Of a DNA stretch of 64,000 nucleotides, positions 22,737-34,781 are shown one piece after another. The notes beneath the pieces were generated by a model. The model saw nothing but the letters and a program-made list of their open reading frames with translations. It did no database searches and had not been told where the DNA came from. Every line of letters begins with the position of its first letter. Position 1 is the first letter of the stretch. The position numbers were made by a program, and so were the translations under genes. Origin of the DNA: Aristolochia californica (Eukaryota > Streptophyta > Magnoliopsida > Piperales > Aristolochiaceae); the NCBI GenBank assembly GCA_029961685.1, contig JARWKL010000015.1:9732801-9796800 (forward strand), written 5' to 3'.

Positions 22737-22844
22737 AACATGTTTCAGGCATGCATATCCATATTTAAAACATGTTAGGATCAATTAGAAATCTCTTTCT
22801 TTTAAAATTCCACCAAGTTATTAGGGGTTGTACTGGTGGAATTT
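22737..22844. repeat. Type example of the two conserved dyads of the satellite monomer
   Basis: Dyad 1 is AACATGTTT at 22,737-22,745 with its reverse complement AAACATGTT at 22,768-22,776. The spacer contains GCATGC and ATGCAT palindromes. Dyad 2 is AAATTCCACCA at 22,805-22,815 paired with TGGTGGAATTT at 22,834-22,844, except that this copy has G in place of C within the left arm spacer region (AAGTTATT). Both dyads recur in most monomers. In forward-array monomers the second stem is shorter because the sequence there reads CCACTAGT. Confidence 0.7.
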
Positions 22845-25800
22845 CCAGAACATCGATAACAAAACTTTGGTGTGCATTTTTAGTGTGTGAAATAATTTTC
22901 TTCACTTACATTTATTTTAATTTTCAAGTTTCAGCATACATAAACTCTAAAATTTTTATTTTGTTGTGATCGATTTGCCGTATCTTTTTGTTTACGAGAA
23001 AAATAGGAGAGTGAAAAAATAGAACTTCCAAAATGGAAATGCACAAATGCTGAGAGAGATAATTCCAAAAAGTATCCGTGATTTTTAAGGATTGAAACTT
23101 TTTCAGTTTTTTTATATATTAGGTTTTGTAATCATCGAAAAAGGGGGGCGAGAAATTTTTAACAAAGTGTTTACTCCCAAACCATAAGTCATTTCTAACA
23201 AATTTTATAGCCGGAACACATCAGTAATCGATTAAAAAATTAACGATGATCTATGATTGTTAGTTCGACTTTTCCAAATAGGTAAAAAGTGGGTTGTTTG
23301 GTTATTGTAAATAACCCACCGCACGTTAACTTGAGAATTTAATTTTTCCTACTCCTTGAAATTTTTTGATCATTAGGTCATTTGCATCTTAAATATATTT
23401 CAGGTATGCATATCCATATTTAAAATATGTTTGGATCAATTAGAAATCTCTTTCTTATAAAATTCCACAACTATTAGGGGTTGTAATGGAGGAATTTCCC
23501 AAACATGGATACCAAAACTTTGGTGTTCATTTTTAGTGAGTAAAATAATTTTCTTTACTTACTTTTATTATAAGTTTCAATTTTTTACATACGTAAACTC
23601 TAAAATTTTCATTTTGTTGTGATCTGTTTGCCTTATCTTTTTGTGTACGAGAAAAATGGGAGAGTGAAAACTCAGGTTTGGAGTTGAAAAAAAATTAAAC
23701 ATCCAAAATGGAAATGCACAAATGCTGAGAAAGATAATTCCGAAAAGTTTCTGTGATTTTTAAGGATTGTAAACTCTTTTAGTTTTTTTATATATTAGGT
23801 TTTGCAATCATCGGAAATGGGGGGGGTGGGGGGGTGGAAGGCATTTTTTACAGAATGTTGACACCCAAACTATAAGTCATTTATAACAAAAATTATAGCC
23901 ATTACACATCATTAATCGATCAAAACATTTACAATGATCTATGATTGTTAGGTCCGGTTTTTTTAAATAGGCAAAAATGGGATGTTTGGCTCTGGTAAAT
24001 TCCACCGCACGTTAACCTAAGAATTTAGTTTTTCGTACTTGAAATTTTTGGATCATTAGGTCATTTGGTTCTTCAACATGTTTTAGGCTTGCATATCCAT
24101 ATTTCAAACATGTTAGGATCAATTAGAAATCTCTTGCTTATAAAATTCCACCAAGCTATTAGGGGTTGTACTGGTGGAAATTTCCAACATTGATAACAAA
24201 ACTTTTGTTTTCATTTTTTGTGCATGAAATAATTTTCTTTACTTACATTTATTATAGTTTTAAAGTTTTTGCATACGTAAACTCTAAAATTTTCATTTTG
24301 GTGTGAACTATTTGCCTTATCTTTTTTGTTTACGAGAAAAATGGGAGAGAGAAAACTCAAGTATGGATTTGAAAAAAATAGAACATCTAGAATGGAAATG
24401 CACAAATGCTGAGAGAAATAATTGCAAAATGTATCTGTGATTTTTAAGGATTGTAAACTCTTTTAATTTTTTATATATTATGTTTTGCAATCATCGAAAG
24501 GAGGGGGGGGGCTTATTTAACAGAGTGTTGACTCCTTATTTAACAGAGTGTTGACTCCCAAACCATAAGTCATTTCTAACAAAAATTAATGCCATTTCTA
24601 TGATTATTAGGTCTGCTTTTTGTAAATAGCTAAAAACTGGGTTGGTTGGCTCTGGTAAATATCCCACCGCTCGTTAACTTTATAATTTAATTTTTCTACT
24701 ATTTGAAATTTTTGGATCATTAGGTTATTTGCATCTTCAACATATTTCAGGCATGAATATCCATATTTCAAACATGTTAGGATCAATTAGAAATCTCTTT
24801 CTAAAAAAATTCCGCCACGCTATTAGGGGTTGTACTCGTAGAATTTCCCAAACGTTGATAACAAAACTTTGGTGTTCTTTTTTAGTGCGCGAAATAATTT
24901 TCTTTACTGACATTTATTATAGTTTTCAATTTTTTGTATACATAAACTCTAAAATTTTCATTTTGTTGTGATCTATTTGCCTTATCTTTTTGTTTACGAA
25001 GAAAATGGGAGAGTGAAACTCAAGTTTGGATTTGAAAAAAAATTGAACATCCAAAATGGAAATGCAGTATTGTTGAGAGAGATAATTCCAAAAAGTATCT
25101 GTGATTTTTAAGGACCAAAAATTGATTTAGTTTTTTATATATTAGGTTTGGCAATCAGTAGAAATGGGGGGGCGAGGTATTTTTAACTGAGTGTTGACAC
25201 CCAAACCATAAGTCATTTCTAACAAAAATTATTGCCAGTACACATCATTAATCGATCAAAATATTTACGATGATCTATGATTGTTAGGCCAGCTTTTGTA
25301 AATAAGCAAAAATTGGGTTGTTTGGCTCTGGTAAATATCACACCGCATGTTAACTTGAGAATTGAATTTTTCCTACTCGTTGAAATTTTTTGATCATTAG
25401 GTCATTTGTATCTTCAATATATTTTAGGCATGCATATCTATATTTAAAACATGTTAGGATCAAATAGAAATCTCTTTCTTATAAAATTCCACCAAGCTGT
25501 TAGGGGTTGTACTAGTGGAATTTCCCAAACATGGATACCAAAACTTTGGTGTTCATTTTCAGTTTGTGAAATAATTTTCTTTACTTACATTTATTATTTT
25601 TTCAATTTGTTGCATACATAAACTCTAAAATTTTCATTTTGTTGTGATCTAGTTGCCTTATCTTTTTGTTTACAAGAAAAAAGGAAGAGTGAAAACTCAA
25701 GTTTGGATTTGAAAAAAAATCGAACATCCAAAATGGAAATGGACAAATGCTGAGAGAGATAATTCCAAAAAGTATCTGTGATTTTTAAGGATTGTAAACT

Positions 25801-28800
25801 TTTTTAGTTTTTAATATATTAGGTTTTGAAATTATCGAAAAAGGGTGGGCGTGGCATTTTTAACTGAGTGTTAACTCCCAAACCATAAGTCATTTCTAAC
25901 AAAAATTATAGTTTTTACACATCATTAATCGATCAAAACATTTACGATGATCTATGATTGTGTATTCCGCTTTTTGTAAATAGGCAAAAACTAGGTTGTT
26001 TGGCTCTGGTAACTATTCCACTGCACGTTAACTAGAGAATTTAATTTTTCATACTCCTTGAAATTTTTGGATCATTAGGTCATTTGCTTCTTCAACATGT
26101 TTCTGGCATGCATATCCATATTTAAAATATGTTAGGATAAATTAGAAATCCCTTTCTTATAAAATTCCACCAAGCTATTAGAGGTTGTACTGGTGGAATT
26201 TCGCAAACATGGATTACAAAACTTTGGTGTTATTTTTTAGTGCATGAAATAATTTTCATCACTTATATTTATTATAGTTTTCAATTTTTTGCATACATAA
26301 ATTCTAAAATTTTCATTTTGCTTAGATCTATTTGCCTTATCTTTTTGTTTATGAGTAAAATGGGAGAGTGAAAACTCAAGTTTGGATTTGAAAAAAAGTT
26401 GAACATCCAAAATGGAAATGCACTAATGTTGAGAGAGATAATTCCAAAAAGTGTATGTGATTTTTAAGCATCGTAAACTGTTTTAGTTTTTTATATATTA
26501 GGTTTGGCAATCATCGAAAAATGGTGGGCAAGGCATTTTTAACTGAGTGTTGACACCCAGACCATAAGTCATTTCTAACAAAAATAGTAGCCGGTACACA
26601 TCATTAATCGATCGGAACATTTACAATGATCAATTATTGTTAGGTCAGCTTTTGTATATAGGATAAAAGTGGGTTGTTTGGCTCTGGTATCTATCCGACT
26701 ACACGTTAAGTTGAGAATTTAATTTTTCATACTTGAAATTTTTGGATCATTAGGTCATTTGAATCTTCAACATGTTTCAGGCATGCATATCCATATTTAA
26801 AATATGTTACGATCAATTAGAAATCTCTTTCTTATAAAATTCCACCAAGCTATTAGTGGCGGAATTTCCCTAACATGGATAAAAAAACTTTGGTGTTCAT
26901 TTTTAGTGCATGAAATAATTTTATTTACCTACATTTATGATAGTTTTCAATTATTTACATACATAAACTCTGAAATTTTTATTTTGTTGTGATCTTGTTG
27001 CCTTATCTTTTTGTTTACGAGAAAAATGGGAGAGTGAAAACTCAAGTTCGGATTTGAAAAAATGTTGAACATACAAAATAGAAATGTACAAATGCTGAGA
27101 AAGATAATTCCAAAAATTATTTGTGATTTTTAAGGATTGTAAACTCTTTTAGTTTTTTATATATTAGGTTTTGCAATCATTGAAGAAGGGGGGGCGAGGC
27201 ATTTTTAACTGATTGTTGACTCTCAAACCATAAGTCATTTCTAAAAAAATTATAGCCGTTACTCATCATTAATCTATCAAACATTTATGATGATGTATCA
27301 TTGTTAGGTAAGCTTTTGTAAATAGGCAAAAAGTGGGTTGTTTGGCTCTAGTAAATATCTCACCACTTATTAACTTGAGAATTTAATTTTTCCTACTCCT
27401 TGAAATTTATGGATCATTAGGTCATTTGCATCTTCAACATGTTTCAGGCATGCATATCCATAATTAAAACATGTTAGGAACATTTATAAATCTCTTTCTT
27501 ATATAATTCCACCAAGCTATTAGGGATTGTTGTGGTAGAATTTCCCAAACATGGATAACAAAACTTTGGTTATCATTTCTATTGCAAGAAATAATTTTCT
27601 TCACTTACATTTATTATAATTTTCAATTTTTGGCATACATTAACTCTAAACTTTTCATTTTTTTGTGATCTATTTGCCTAATCTTTTTGTTTACGAGAAA
27701 AATGGGAGAGTGAAAACCAAAGTTTGGATTTGAAAAAAAATTGAACATCCAAAATGGAAATGCAAAAATGCTGAGAGAGATAACTCAAAAAATTATTTGT
27801 GATTTTTAAGGATTGTACACTCATCTAGATTTTTTATATATTAGGTTTTGCTATCATCGAAAATGGGGAGGCGAGGCGTTTTTAGCTGTGTTAACTCCCA
27901 AACAATAGGTCATTTCAAACAAATATTATAGCCGTTACACATCATTAATCGATCAAAACATTTATCATAATCTATGATTGTTATGTCAAACTTTTGTAAA
28001 TAGGCAAAAAGTGGGTTGTTTGGCTCTTGTAAATATCCCACCGTACGTTAACTTGAGAATTTAATTTTTCCTACTCCTTGAAATATTGGGATCATTAGGT
28101 CATTTGTATCTTCAACATGTTTCTTGCATGCATATCCATATTTAAAACATGTTAGGATCAATTAGAAATTCCTTTCTTATAAAATTCTACCAAGCTATTA
28201 GGGGTTGTACTGGTGGAATTTCCAGAACATTGATAACAAAACTTTCACGTGCATTTTTAGTGCGTGAAATAATTTTCTTCATTTACATTTATTATTTTTC
28301 AATTTTTAGCATACATAAACTTTCATTTTTTTGTCATCTATTTGCCTTATCTTTTTGTTTACGAGAAAAACGGGAGAGTGAAAACTCAAGTTTGGATTTG
28401 AAAAAAAATTGAACATCCAAAATGGTAATGCAATAATGCTGAGAGAAATAATTCCAAAATGTATCAGTGATTTTTAAGGATTGTAAACTCTTTCAGGTTT
28501 TTATATATTAAGTTTTGTAATCATAAAAAAAAGGGGGGCGGTGTATTTTTAACTGAGTGTTGACTCCCAAACCATAAGTCATTTCTACCAAAAATTATAG
28601 CCGTTACACATCATTAATCGATCAAAACATTTATGAGGATCTATGATAGTTAGGTCAGCTTTTGTAAATAGGCAAAAAGTGGGTTGTTTTGCTCTGGTAA
28701 ATATCTCACCGTACGTTATCTTGAGAATTTAATTTTTTCTACTGCTTAAAATTTTTGGATCATTAAGTCATTTGCATCTTCAACATGTTTCAGGCATGCA

Positions 28801-29884
28801 TATCCATATTTAAAACATGTTAGGATCAATTAGAAATCTCTCTCTTACAAAATTCCTCCAAGCTATTTGGAATTGTACAGGTGGAATTTCCCAAACATGG
28901 ATAACAAAACTTTTGTGTTCATTTTTAGTGCTTGAAATAATTTTCTTCACTTACATTTATTATAGTTTTCAATTTTTTGCATACAAAAATTCTAAAATTT
29001 TCATTTTCGTGTGATCTAGTTGCCTTATCTTTCTGTTTACGAGAAAAATGGGAGAGTGAAAACTCAAGTTTGGATTTGAAAAAAATTGAACATCCAAAAT
29101 GGAAATGCATAAATTCTAAGAGTGATAATTGAAAAAATTATCTGTGATTTTTACGGATCGTAAACTCTTTCAGTTTTTTATATATAAGGTTTTGCAATCA
29201 TCGAAAAAGGAGGGGCGATGCATTTTTAACCGATTGTTGACTCCCAGACAATGAGTCTTTTCTTAAGAAACAATATAGCCGTTACAAATCATTAATCGAT
29301 CAAAACATATATGATAATCTAGGATTGTTAGGTCCGCTTTTTGTAAATAGGCAAAAAGTGGGTTGTTTGGGTTTTGTAAATATCCCACCGCACGTTAACT
29401 TGAGAATTTAATTTTTCCTACTTGAAATTTTTGGATCATTAGGTCATTTTCATCGTCAACACCTTTGAGGCATGCATATCCATATTTAAAACATGTTAGG
29501 ATCAATTAGAAATCTCTTTCTTATAAAATTCCACCAAGCTATTAGGGGTTGTACTGGTGGAATTTCCTAAACATGGAGAACAAAACTTTAGTGTTCATTT
29601 TTAGTGCGTGAAATAATTATCTTCATTTACATTTTTTGTGGTTTCAATTTTTTGCATACATAAACTCTGAAATTTTCATTTTGTTATGATCTATTTGCCT
29701 TATCATTTTGTTTTCGAGAAAAATAGGTGAGTGAAAACTCAAGTTTGGATTTGAAATAAAATTGAACATCCAAAATAGAAATGCACAAATATTGAGAGAG
29801 ATAATTCCAAAAAGTATTTGTGATTTTTAAGGATTGTAAACTCTTTTAGTTTTTTATATATTAGGTTTTTCAATGATCATAAAT

Positions 29885-29906
29885 GGGGGGGGGGGGGGGG
29901 GGGGGG
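29885..29906. repeat. Homopolymer G tract (22 G) at the Gypsy insertion site
   Basis: Per-monomer G tract, here 22 G. The Gypsy element starts 4 bases later, so the element inserted into or beside the tract. Confidence 0.88.
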
Positions 29907-29910
29907 TGGG

Positions 29911-31365
29911 TGATAGATGATTAACCCTTATAATTGTGTTATAGGTGGTTATTTATCGGTTTTCACATGAAACGTGCATTTATTGAATTTGGCATTAATC
30001 ACTACTTATATTGCATATTTTTCTCTCATGAATTATATCTCATTGCTTTTAGGGTTTATTTCTTCCTGAAATGATTTTTATGGATTTAATTATGGAATTT
30101 CAGGAGAATTTTGTGTGGAGAAGAAGATATTTACAGAAATGCCATTAGTGGGGGATGTGATTTTTAGGGCAAAATCGTATTGAAAAGGGAGAAGCCGCCG
30201 ACGAAAGGAGAGGAGAGCTCGAGAGAGTCTCCCTTCAGCTGCCAACCATTCGAAGGGAAGACACGAGAGGGCTCCCTCCGAACGCCGTTCGTCACCGTCG
30301 TCCACCACCATCCGGCAACCGAGACCAGACCCGAGGAGAGCTCGAGTGAGTCTCCGTCGCGTCGAGTTTGACGCTGCCATTTTCTGTTCGCCAGGCCGAG
30401 AGGTGACCCGAGAGGGCTCCTCTGGTGCCGATTCCGCATTTCCGACCATTTCCAAAGCTATTCCGACTCCGACCGAGACTCGAGAGAGCCGGTCAGAGGA
30501 CTTTGGCTCCATTCTGTCGTCTGCCGCATCACCTCCATCCATGGGTTTCTATCCTTCTTTGCCGGCATCGTCTCTACCTTCGGCCACTCGCTCTCTCAAC
30601 CCAAAGCTGTCAATTTCTGGAAATTGCAGCACCCGTGAGAATGAGCCTTTGCTGCCCGAGCGAGAGGAAGGAGAAGGGGAGTAATCCGTCATTTTGTAAT
30701 TTAATTTTCCTATAGTTTGAACTTAGGTTTTGAATGTTTATTAAATTTTATTTGAGAATTAATGTTTATCAAAAATTTGTTTTCTGAATATTTGATTAAA
30801 TTAGCTAGTTAGGGTAGGATTGTAATTTAGGTTGGATTCTGGTATTTTAATCTGATTTCTGTCTTTAACTCTATGTGCCTGAGAGGGGTTAGACACAAGG
30901 ATTGAGAAACCGGATTCGTGATTATGTGGCGCTCGAGAGAGGCACGAATCATGATAAAATCCAGAGTTGATAATTTTAGCATCATCAAAATAGGAAATTG
31001 ATTCTCTACATTCTATTGTAATCCGATCTCTGTCAATAACTCTAGGTGCCTGAGAGGGGCTAGACGCAAGGATTGAGAATCCGGATTCATGGTTACGTGG
31101 TGCTCGAGAGAAGCACGAATCACGATAAAATCCAGAGTTGACGTTTCCTGTTGTGCAAGTAGTTAATTAGATTATTGCTTGATAATTCAGGATAAAATTA
31201 GTATTTAGTTCAGATTAATTCATCATATTTGGTTAGGCTAGTTGACTGAAGAATACACAAAATTCAGTCCTCCCTGTGGATATGACCGTCGCTTACCGCT
31301 AGATTACATGAACGATTCGTACGCTTGCGAGGTATAAAAGCAGATGTAATAAAAATTTCACATCA
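29911..31365 (+). repeat. 5' LTR of the Athila-like element
   Basis: Starts TGATAGATGATTAACCC and ends AAATTTCACATCA. About 37 bp near the start, present in the 3' LTR (CCAGATTCTGACATG...), are missing here. It contains a GC-rich block (about 30,180-30,680) unlike the AT-rich surroundings, with imperfect repeats such as GAGAGCTCGAG and CGAGAGGGCTCC. It also holds a ~171-bp internal duplication. Open frames on both strands in the GC-rich block (for example 30,346-30,684 plus and 30,090-30,542 minus) are not supported as genes. Confidence 0.9.
30870..31145 (+). repeat. ~171-bp internal duplication in the Athila-like LTR
   Basis: GTGCCTGAGAGGGG occurs at 30,875 and 31,046. Each copy is followed by TAGAC(A/G)CAAGGATTGAGAA, CCGGATTC, GCTCGAGAGA and AAAATCCAGAGTTGA. 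The same duplication is in the 3' LTR (about 35,785 and 35,945), so it predates this insertion. Confidence 0.85.
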
Positions 31366-31371
31366 TGTTTT

Positions 31372-31389
31372 TGGCGCCGTTGCCGGGGA
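31372..31389 (+). other. Primer-binding site (tRNA-Asp type)
   Basis: TGGCGCCGTTGCCGGGGA lies 6 bases after the LTR end. Its reverse complement TCCCCGGCAACGGCGCCA is the 3' acceptor sequence of plant tRNA-Asp(GUC), the primer used by Athila elements. Confidence 0.88.
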
Positions 31390-31553
31390 GGCACATGTTA
31401 AGTGTATTTCTTTGTTCTCCATGGTCTTAGATTAGATTTATTTTTCTGCTTTCATAATTTCTTGTTTTTGTTTTATCTTGATGATTTTGTGTGGGGTTAT
31501 TTTTATTTCTTCTATTTAGTTCGTATTTTGAGTAGTTAGTTTGTTAGCATAAT
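31390..31553 (+). other. Leader of the Athila-like element
   Basis: Non-coding, T-rich sequence between the PBS and the first open frame. No further motif was recognised. Confidence 0.6.
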
Positions 31554-32725
31554 TTGATAGTTAGTTTTGTTTCTTTTTGTGTTTTTATGCACGGGCGCCG
31601 CTCCCTAGGTGAACTATTAGCTCCCTTTGTTGAAGAGGTAGAACATATTTGTAGGAGAACACCAAAGGCTAAAGTCTTGCAATGTGGTTTCTATTGGCCT
31701 TCATTATTTAGCGATGCCCATGAGTTCTGTCGTGTGTGTGATAGATGCCAACGGACTGGTTGTTTGTCTAGGAAGAACATGATGCCTCTTAACCCCATTC
31801 TTATTGTTGAATTGTTTGATGTGTGGGGTATTGACTTATGGGTCCTTTTCCTGTCTCGTTCGGCTATCAATACATCCTTGTTGCTGTTGAATATGTCTCT
31901 AGATGGATTGAAGCTATTGCATGTAAGACAAATGATCACAAAGTGGTGGTAAAGTTTTTAAAAGAAAACATCTTTAATTGGTTTGGTACCCCGAGAGCGA
32001 TCATCAGTGATGGGGGATCTCATTTTTGTAACAGAGCATTTGAGACCTTGTTGAAGAAATACTCCATCGCTCATTGGATGTCCACTCCGTACCACCCGCA
32101 AACTTGTGGTCAATTGGAAATCTCTAATAGGGAGATCAAACGGATTTTGGAGATGTCAGTTTTTTTTTATAGGGAAGATTGAACCACTCGATTGGACGAT
32201 GCTTTATGGGCCTATCGATCCGCTTATAAGACTCCTATTGGGATGTCTCCATTTTGCCTAGTGTTCGGCAAAGCATCTCATCTACCTGTTGAGCTTGAGC
32301 ATAGAGCTTATTGGGCCATTAAGGCTTTGAATTTTGATTTGGCTCAAGCGGGTGAGGAGAGGAAATTCCAATTGAATGAGTTAGAGGAGATACGTCATGA
32401 TGCTTATGAGAATGCCAAACTGTACAAGGAGTGAACAAAGCTTTTACAGGATAAATCTATTTTTCTTAAGTCTTTTACTGTTGGGCAGAATGTTTTACTT
32501 TATAACTCACGATTGCATTTGTTTCAAGGGAAGCTGAGATCCAGGTGGTCCGTTCCATTTGAGGTTACACAGGTGTTTCCTCATGGCGCTGTTGAGATCC
32601 GTAATCATGGAGATGGGTTAGTCTTCAAAGTTAATGGTCAGAGGCTCAAACCATATTGTGAGAATGTCCCCACACCGGAGGAGGTGATGGTGATTTTCTT
32701 GGAGGAACCTATCCTTTCATCTTGA
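31554..32725 (+). pseudogene. Integrase pseudogene of the Athila-like element
   Basis: Four open segments (31,554-31,952; 31,838-32,182; 32,192-32,434; 32,513-32,725) are joined by one frameshift near 31,840 and two TGA stops (32,180 and 32,432). What remains: the tail of the zinc-binding domain (CGFYWPSLF ... CDRCQRTG); the integrase core with GID (first Asp), IISDGG (second Asp) and GQLEIS (Glu), with exactly 35 residues between the second Asp and the Glu as in D,D-35-E; then the Athila-type C-terminus ([31 protein letters not shown]). The first TGA replaces the Trp codon expected after R-E-D. The second sits where Arg is usual and fits CGA to TGA. The N-terminal residues (SLGELLAP) look like the start of Athila Gag rather than integrase, suggesting a Gag-integrase deletion joint near 31,640. 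Upstream pol is absent. Confidence 0.85.
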
Positions 32726-34768
32726 CTGTGTTAGAGTCTTGCTTACGACTATAAACTTAGCACATTGTGGGCAATCCCCACATTTCTATCCCTTTTAACA
32801 TTACAGTTTTTATTTTTGGCTTATTCATTCTTATTGGGATAACCTTTGGTGTACTCTGGTCTTGATTTATTGGAGGTCCCCCGGTGATGCCGGCCCCGTC
32901 ATGGACTCGGGGTACTCTCTTGCCGGCTGAGAGCGTAAATGGTTCCGGTAGTCGATGACCAGACTTTTGGTCCCTAGTTTAAGAGGTTTGTACTCAAACA
33001 ACCGTTCTGGGATTGACCAGTTCGAACATGAAGTATTGAATGAAAACCTTATGGTGAGTAACTCAAGGACTTGTGTTCAACGCATGATTCCTACTACCAT
33101 CAGTGGCCAGTCACACGGAGATTTCTTCAAAGTGTGATGTGGGATAGCGGTTTCATCTATGGATGATTACCTATGGGTATGGCTGATACGAGTAAACCTT
33201 CTTCGAGGGAGACTATGTATCATTCTTGGGGGTCTTTATTGATTATTCGGTATTATTGTTGATGACCAAACACATATGGTCCCACCTATGGATTTGTGAG
33301 TCAACTAGAGTAGTAGCTACTAGACAAGAAGACTGGCACCAGAACCGACATTAAGGCCAGCAATAAATCATCTAGTAAATCAGATATTGTAGTGATTGTT
33401 AGTTGGTTTGTTTGATTATGTGTCATGCTCTAGGTTTGGGGGTATTTGCTGATATCTCTTTTCCTGGCATTGTTTTGGCTTTACTTTACTTCTTGTGTGC
33501 CAATGGAGCATGTGGTTTCCATGATTTTTATTATTCTTTAGCTATTATTCCTTTTTGTAGTCATTCTGGTGTTTTAACTTTTCTCCATTGAGGACAATGT
33601 CAGGTTTAGGTTTGGAGGGGTGGGGAGAAACGTCTCTTTTATGTCTTAACAATGATTTTCTTTTGATTTTTGTTCGTGGTTTTCAAATTACTCCTCTTAG
33701 TATGTGGTTAACTTTAGTAGAGTTAAAATAAGTTGCTCAAATGTGTTTCAAATTTTTTTTTAAAACTGTGTAGAATATGCCTATTAGAAATCTGATATCA
33801 TTTGTTGTGATCCATGAAAATTCAGTGGGATAACTTACTATTGCATTAGACTTGGAACTTAGTTGCAAAATAAAACATGTAAATCTAGTGTTGATCTATG
33901 TTAGTCTGAATAGTCTTGTATGCCTATTTGATCTTATTCTTTTTTATATCTCATTGAAATTCCTTGTTGTAATGTGTGAATGCAAATGGAAATGCTCTTG
34001 CTTGAAAAAGACAGATAACCTCAAAAACAGCCTGGGCAAACCCAGGGACATGCACCGAAACAGTCGATTACTTAAAAATAAGTGCATGTGCAATGAAGAC
34101 GAATACAAAATGGTGGTAATACCAAAAGTATTTAGTGAAACAAAAATTACGCTGGTAATAGCGAAAATGCGCTGGTAATAGCGAAAAATGGGTTTAAATC
34201 TGGAAGCAATGAGTTTCCTTAACTTTGATGATGAATTGTAAGTTGAAAGAAGTTGCAGGTCAAGATTGAAATTTGTATACTTCTTTTGTGAGATTGTCAG
34301 ACAACAGGCTTACTCTACTATTTTCTCTTGATTGTGATGTGACCAGGATTTTATTGTTATTTGTTGCCTCTTTGTTCTGTTGAAGTAATTGCTTATGGGT
34401 CACATTGGTTCAGGTGGAGTAACAATGAGTGTATTTGGATTGATAATGTGCTAAATTTTACATAGGTTTTCAAAATGAACAGGGTTTCAAATGATTTTCA
34501 GATATTTTATGATACTAAGTGTTAGTCATATGCTAATGAGGAGTAGATTTTATTAAGTTTTCTTTTTATATTGTTGATTTAGATGAATTTTGTGGGTAAC
34601 TTCCATGCTAACCCTCACGAGACACAACTCGTCCACTACTATAAAGTAGGGATTTAACGGCTTGTTGCATGCGCTAAATGCAATCGTATTTCCTACGAAA
34701 GTGGCATTTTGTTTTCCTAGGCTTAATTTTGATTCTGTTGTTCTTTTGCTAAGGACTAGAAAAGACTT
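32726..34768 (+). other. 3' non-coding region of the Athila-like element
   Basis: 2 kb without a recognisable domain; short frames (33,403-33,591 and 33,852-34,178) have no support. It contains internal PPT-like motifs AGGTTTGGGGGT at 33,432-33,443 and AGGTTTGGAGGGGTGGGGAG at about 33,607-33,626, the latter preceded by TTGAGGACAATGTCAGG. Such motifs are common downstream of pol in plant Gypsy elements of the Athila/Tat type. A 19-bp tandem repeat containing CGCTGGTAATAGCGAAAA is at about 34,150-34,188. No env-like frame is visible. Confidence 0.65.
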
Positions 34769-34781
34769 AGGTTTGGGGGTG
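34769..34781 (+). other. Polypurine tract of the Athila-like element
   Basis: AGGTTTGGGGGTG lies directly before the 3' LTR start TGATAG at 34,782. Confidence 0.8.

Larger units (their letters stand above)
18530..29910 (-). repeat. ~680-bp satellite array, reverse orientation
   Basis: About 17 head-to-tail monomers. The reverse phase marker TATATTAGGTTTTGCAATC (or a variant) falls near 19055, 19733, 20411, 21110, 21781, 22466, 23108, 23783, 24470, 25131, 25811, 26490, 27150, 27832, 28500, 29176 and 29852. G tracts vary from about 4 to 25 (25 G at 20,446-20,470). Small local changes include GAGTGTTGACTCC-TTATTTAACA duplicated near 24,515-24,550. No gene was seen; recurrent 60-90-codon frames are satellite translations. 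Confidence 0.93.

Noticed and set aside
30090..30542. 150-codon minus-strand frame in the GC-rich LTR block, and its relatives at 34,998-35,346
   Set aside because: Lies within the Athila-like LTR. The equivalent frame in the other LTR is shortened, and long frames on both strands are expected in GC-rich DNA.
31691..31939. 82-codon minus-strand frame over the integrase
   Set aside because: Antisense shadow of the Athila integrase.
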